Origin: Aeromicrobium sp. Root344
GTDB lineage: Bacteria > Actinomycetota > Actinomycetes > Propionibacteriales > Nocardioidaceae
Length of the DNA: 64,000 bases
Direction: 5' to 3'
Assembly (NCBI RefSeq): GCF_001425755.1
Contig: NZ_LMDH01000001.1
Location: forward strand, 3,680,040-3,744,039
This document shows positions 60,839 through 64,000 of the stretch, in pieces. Below the pieces are notes generated by a model. It searched no databases. It was given only the letters and a program-made list of their open reading frames with translations, and had not been told where the DNA came from. The position numbers were made by a program, and so were the translations under genes. How positions within the stretch are numbered: position 1 is the first letter of the stretch; every line of letters starts with the position of its first letter.

Positions 60839-61819
60839 ATGACTTCTCCGCGCACGAGCGTCATCACGGCCTGGAAGCAGGCCTCCTCCCGACAGGCCCC
60901 GCTGCTGGCCGCCGGCGTCGCGTTCTATGCCTTCCTGTCGCTGTTCCCGGCGATGATCGCGGCCGTCATGACGTACGGTCTGATCGCCTCTCCGGAGACC
61001 GTCGCCAACCAGTCCGCAGACGTCGCAGAGGCCCTGCCCGCCGACGCTGCCTCAGTCGTCACGGGACAGATGGACTCGCTCATCAAGACCTCGGACGGGT
61101 CGCTCGGCATCGGCCTGGCGATCGCGCTGGTGCTCGCGATCTACGGCGCCGCGGGCGGGGTCGGCAACCTCGTCACGGCGATCAACGCGATGTTCGGCCT
61201 GGGCGAGACCCGGGGGTTCCTCAAGCGCAGGGCACTCTCGCTGCTGCTGACGCTCGGCGCGATCGTGTTCGTCGTGCTCGTGGTGGCGCTCGTCGCGGTC
61301 GCCCCTGCCGTCCTCGACGAGGTCGACATCGTGCCGGGCGTGCGCGCGGCGTTCGAGGCCGGCCGCTGGGTCCTGCTGCTCGCCGCCGTCACGGTGGCCA
61401 TCGGCGTGCTGTTCCGGCTCGCGCCGAACCGCACCGCCACCGGCTCTTTGGTCTCCAAGGGCGTGCTCGTCGCAACAGCCCTGTGGTTGCTGGTGTCGGT
61501 CGGCTTCTCGCTGTACGTCGACAACTTCGGCAGCTACGGCAAGACGTACGGCGCGCTGGCCGGCGTCGTCGTCCTGCTGCTGTGGCTGTGGATCGGCATC
61601 TACGCGATCCTGCTCGGCGCCTGTGTCGAGGCGGTCCGCGAGGACGTGGTCACCCCGGAGACGGTCGAAGAGGACAACGAGATCGCGGAGTGGCGTACGT
61701 CCGAGGCTGCTGGCGAGACGGTCCCCGTCGAGGTCGTCGACGAGCCCGAGCCGGAGCCTGCGTCGACGTCCCGGTTCGGCTCGCTGTTCAAGCGCAAGCG
61801 CCACGCCCGACAGCACTGA
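60839..61819 (+). CDS. YihY/BrkB family membrane protein
   Basis: 326 residues from ATG at 60839; TACCGT six nt upstream gives a leaderless start. About six helices: LLAAGVAFYAFLSLFPAMIAAVMTY is the family motif (AxxxxFYxLxSLFP), and LAIALVLAIYGAAGGVGNLVTAINAMFG and YGKTYGALAGVVVLLLWLWI further family blocks. An acidic tail of about 70 residues precedes a final KRKRHAR. Once called RNase BN, now regarded as transporters of unknown substrate. Confidence 0.9.
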   Translation: MTSPRTSVITAWKQASSRQAPLLAAGVAFYAFLSLFPAMIAAVMTYGLIASPETVANQSADVAEALPADAASVVTGQMDSLIKTSDGSLGIGLAIALVLAIYGAAGGVGNLVTAINAMFGLGETRGFLKRRALSLLLTLGAIVFVVLVVALVAVAPAVLDEVDIVPGVRAAFEAGRWVLLLAAVTVAIGVLFRLAPNRTATGSLVSKGVLVATALWLLVSVGFSLYVDNFGSYGKTYGALAGVVVLLLWLWIGIYAILLGACVEAVREDVVTPETVEEDNEIAEWRTSEAAGETVPVEVVDEPEPEPASTSRFGSLFKRKRHARQH

Positions 61820-61829
61820 GCGGTGACGC

Positions 61830-62660
61830 CTATCGCGTGCCGGCCTTCTTGAGCCTGCGGGCGCCGAGGCGGCGGATCCAGGGATCGACGTGAACCGCCG
61901 CACGTGGGGCGAGTGATGCCGTACGACCGACGACCCCGCGCCACGCCGGGAGCGTCTTGTAGACCCGCCCCGTGCCGAACATGTCGACCAGCTCGCGAGC
62001 GACCTGCGGCGGCGTGAGGAGCACGCCGGCAGCCAGTGCAGCGCGTACGTCACCGTGCGCGTCCATCGAGTGCACCATCGCGGTGTCGACCCCGTCGGGG
62101 CACACCGCGTGGACCTTGACCTTGTCGCGGTGCAGCTCGGAGGCGAGGGACGTGGTCAGCGACAGCACGGCCGCCTTGGTCGCGGCATACACGCTGAGGG
62201 CGGGCACCGGGGCGAGGGCGCTGAGCGACGCGACGATGCCGATGTCGCCGCCCTTGACGCCGTGCTGGTCCCGGAACGCGTCGGCGGCTGCGCGTACGCC
62301 CCAGATCACCCCGAGCACGTTGACGTCGACCATCGCGCGCACCTGCCCCACCGACAGCGCCGTCACGTCGCCTTCGGCCAGCACGCCTGCGTTGCAGACC
62401 CAGGCACCCAACGGAGCGAGCTCGCGGGCACGGGCGGCGATGTCGCGGTTGGCATCGGGATCGGTCACGTCGAGGCCGAGCCCCATCGCCGCCCCGATCT
62501 CCTTGGCGGCGATCTCGGCGGCGGCGGCGTCGAGATCGGTCACGACGACCTGATATCCCCGACCCACCAGCTCGAGCGCGATGGCCCGTCCGATGCCCCT
62601 GCCCGCCCCGGTGACGACGGCTGAACGGGGGCTTCCGGGCTTCACGAGGGTCTTCGGCAC
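61830..62660 (-). CDS. Short-chain dehydrogenase/reductase
   Basis: 276 residues starting at GTG 62660; TACGTT is six nt upstream (complement of 62667-62672). Rossmann fold with the cofactor motif [15 protein letters not shown], and catalytic Tyr-x-x-x-Lys in [13 protein letters not shown]-terminal extension ([33 protein letters not shown]) is seen in the SDR group that reduces fatty acyl or sterol substrates. Divergent from lexA, whose SOS box lies within 40 nt of this start, so damage could affect both. Confidence 0.9.
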   Translation of the reverse strand: MPKTLVKPGSPRSAVVTGAGRGIGRAIALELVGRGYQVVVTDLDAAAAEIAAKEIGAAMGLGLDVTDPDANRDIAARARELAPLGAWVCNAGVLAEGDVTALSVGQVRAMVDVNVLGVIWGVRAAADAFRDQHGVKGGDIGIVASLSALAPVPALSVYAATKAAVLSLTTSLASELHRDKVKVHAVCPDGVDTAMVHSMDAHGDVRAALAAGVLLTPPQVARELVDMFGTGRVYKTLPAWRGVVGRTASLAPRAAVHVDPWIRRLGARRLKKAGTR

Positions 62661-62696
62661 CGCCCCAACGTAGACGTCACGGCTCGCGACACGCCA

Positions 62697-62712
62697 TCGA
62701 ACATATGTTTGA
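62697..62712. promoter_or_regulatory. LexA box of lexA
   Basis: TCGAACATATGTTTGA, a near-perfect actinobacterial SOS box. It overlaps the TTGAAC (62709-62714) that serves as the -35 of the lexA promoter. Confidence 0.93.
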
Positions 62713-62744
62713 ACTGGCCCGGTGTTCCGGGTTACCCTTCCGGC

Positions 62745-63467
62745 ATGACCGAAGACCGCAACGCCGACGTCACCGAGCTACCCGACGGGCCCGCAGACTC
62801 CTCCGGGCTGACCGCACGGCAGCGCAAGGTGCTCGAGTTCCTGCGCGACGAGATCGAGAAGCGGGGCTACCCGCCCAGCATGCGCGAGATCGGTGCGGCG
62901 GTCGGGTTGACCAGCACCTCCTCGGTCGCTCACCAACTTCGCGCCCTCGAGGCGCTCGGCTACGTCAAGCGCGACCCCAACCGGCCGCGGGCGCTCGAGA
63001 TCTTCCTGCCCGACGTCATGGCGGCCCGCCGCTCGATGAGCAGCGCGGTCGAGAGCACGTTCGACGAGACCGGCATCGGCGACGCACTCCCCCAGGCCAC
63101 CAACGTCCCGCTGGTCGGCCGCATCGCCGCCGGTGGTCCGATCCTGGCCACCGAGCAGGTCGAGGAGATCTTCCCGCTGCCCAAGTCGCTCGTCGGCGAG
63201 GGCACGCTGTTCCTGCTCGAGGTGTCGGGTGACTCGATGATCGACGCGGCGATCTGCCACGGCGACTACGTCGTGATCCGCCAGGAGCAGACCGCCAACA
63301 ACGGCGACATCGTCGCTGCCCTGCTCGACGGCGAGGCCACGGTCAAGACGTTCCAGCGCAAGGACGGCCAGGTCTGGCTGCTGCCCCACAACGAGGCGTA
63401 CGACCCGATCGACGGCACGCACGCCTCGATCCTCGGTATCGTCACCGCCGTCCTGCGCCGCGTCTGA
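62745..63467 (+). CDS. lexA: LexA repressor
   Basis: 240 residues from ATG at 62745; TACCCT (62733-62738) lies six nt upstream, so the mRNA is leaderless. Winged helix about 22-90 ([34 protein letters not shown] reads the SOS box). Self-cleavage between Ala129 and Gly130 (IAAGGP), with Ser164 (SGDSM) and Lys201 as the serine-lysine dyad in the S24 domain. An N-terminal tail of about 20 residues precedes the helix. On DNA damage RecA filament induces its cleavage and frees the SOS boxes in front of itself and the LysM gene. Confidence 0.97.
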   Translation: MTEDRNADVTELPDGPADSSGLTARQRKVLEFLRDEIEKRGYPPSMREIGAAVGLTSTSSVAHQLRALEALGYVKRDPNRPRALEIFLPDVMAARRSMSSAVESTFDETGIGDALPQATNVPLVGRIAAGGPILATEQVEEIFPLPKSLVGEGTLFLLEVSGDSMIDAAICHGDYVVIRQEQTANNGDIVAALLDGEATVKTFQRKDGQVWLLPHNEAYDPIDGTHASILGIVTAVLRRV

Positions 63468-63571
63468 GCGAACGTCGCTTAGTCAGTCCTTAACCTTCTG
63501 GGTCTCGCCTGGACAAGGCAACGCGAGTAGCGTCGTTGCGTCAGGCAACTGCTTCGTCCCGGGGGGACCCC

Positions 63572-64000
63572 ATGATCTCGATTCGTACGCTCGCGGCCGT
63601 CGCCGTGACCTCGGCGCTCGTCCTCACCGGAGGACCCGCCCAAGCCAAGGGCCACCACGGCCACCACCCGAAGCTGAGCCCGCGCACGCATTTCGTCATG
63701 CAGCCCGACGGCTCCAGCGGACTCAAGGCCGACGGCGCCGGCATCCCCAACATCGACTCGGTCAAGAAGACGATCGCTGCCTACTACGGGGACCCCGGCA
63801 CGGGCATCGCCGACAAGGCGTCGTCGCCCTACATCTCCGAGATGGACCGCATCGTCGCGCGGGCCACCAAGAACCTGCAAGCCACGTACGACCGCGAGAT
63901 CAGGCAGGGCAAGAAGCCGGCGATCGTGTTCGACGCGGACGACACGACCCTGTGGACGTACGACATGGAGGTCGCCGGCATGCACTTCACGTTCGACCCG
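63572..64000 (+). CDS. Secreted HAD acid phosphatase (runs off right edge)
   Basis: First 143 codons. Signal peptide MISIRTLAAVAVTSALVLTGGPAQA, a His-rich start (KGHHGHHP), then the region typical of class B/HAD IIIB acid phosphatases and plant VSP-like proteins: SVKKTIAAYY, YISEMDRIVARA, and the nucleophile motif PAIVFDADDTTLWTYDMEV (DxD with the first Asp as nucleophile). Dephosphorylates small organic phosphates outside the cell. GGGGGGA lies seven nt before the ATG. The remaining motifs lie outside the window. Confidence 0.85.
   Translation, partial: MISIRTLAAVAVTSALVLTGGPAQAKGHHGHHPKLSPRTHFVMQPDGSSGLKADGAGIPNIDSVKKTIAAYYGDPGTGIADKASSPYISEMDRIVARATKNLQATYDREIRQGKKPAIVFDADDTTLWTYDMEVAGMHFTFDP

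Overview
The window is 64 kb of very GC-rich chromosomal DNA with tightly packed genes. It looks like a free-living high-GC actinobacterium, most likely in or near the Nocardioidaceae (Aeromicrobium/Nocardioides-like). The basis is codon bias, PASTA and FHA signalling proteins, DUF222/HNH (13E12-type) genes, an actinobacterial SOS box, class II ribonucleotide reductase NrdJ with NrdR, and many apparently leaderless genes. The genus is an inference. I see no tRNA, rRNA, CRISPR array, insertion sequence or complete prophage.

Layout. 1-7.5 kb: start of rmuC, a flavodoxin-fold oxidoreductase, a TPR protein coupled to an M50-type membrane protease, tgt facing a queuosine-precursor transporter across a perfect 23-bp inverted repeat, a MenJ-like reductase and membrane proteins. 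7.6-14.4 kb: redox enzymes, exonuclease III, an APC permease and a MarR/MFS pair. 14.4-22 kb: secreted M6 protease, CAP protein, cold shock protein, an overlooked 58-residue ORF, a sugar-dehydrogenase lipoprotein, a PASTA kinase and thioredoxin. 22-32 kb: metallo-hydrolase plus LigB/YgiD dioxygenase behind a palindromic operator, BluB, a UDG-like protein divergent from a SNF2 ATPase, an LPDTG surface protein, a WYL-only protein and a histidine phosphatase. 32-40.5 kb: signalling proteins, including a kinase/FHA group and a sigma factor divergent from a kinase.

40.9-47.9 kb is the accessory part, with visibly lower GC: a DUF429/GIY-YIG pair, a DUF222-HNH protein, an RTX-repeat protein, an HNH endonuclease, and a deletion scar where the start of a large helicase-type gene meets the 3' end of an oppositely oriented methyltransferase gene. 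48-55 kb returns to core functions: NrdJ-NrdR with paired NrdR boxes, Dps, and a DGPF protein/ECF42 sigma pair. A TIR-like predicted NADase with an unrecognised C-terminal domain (55.0-55.9 kb) sits just behind the sigma gene with its own apparent leaderless promoter. It faces an operon of a penicillin-binding protein, a membrane protein, a glutamine amidotransferase and two antitoxin-like ORFs without toxins. 60-64 kb holds the SOS region: a LysM protein behind two tandem SOS boxes, BrkB/YihY, a short-chain dehydrogenase, lexA with its own SOS box, and the start of an acid phosphatase.

Two signals run through the whole window. At least 16 genes carry a TANNNT hexamer exactly 6-7 nt before the start codon, implying widespread leaderless mRNA; this also fixes several starts. 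A short dispersed repeat with core TTTCGACAGGCTCAA lies in a terminator and inside three protein-coding genes, where it encodes extra linker peptides.
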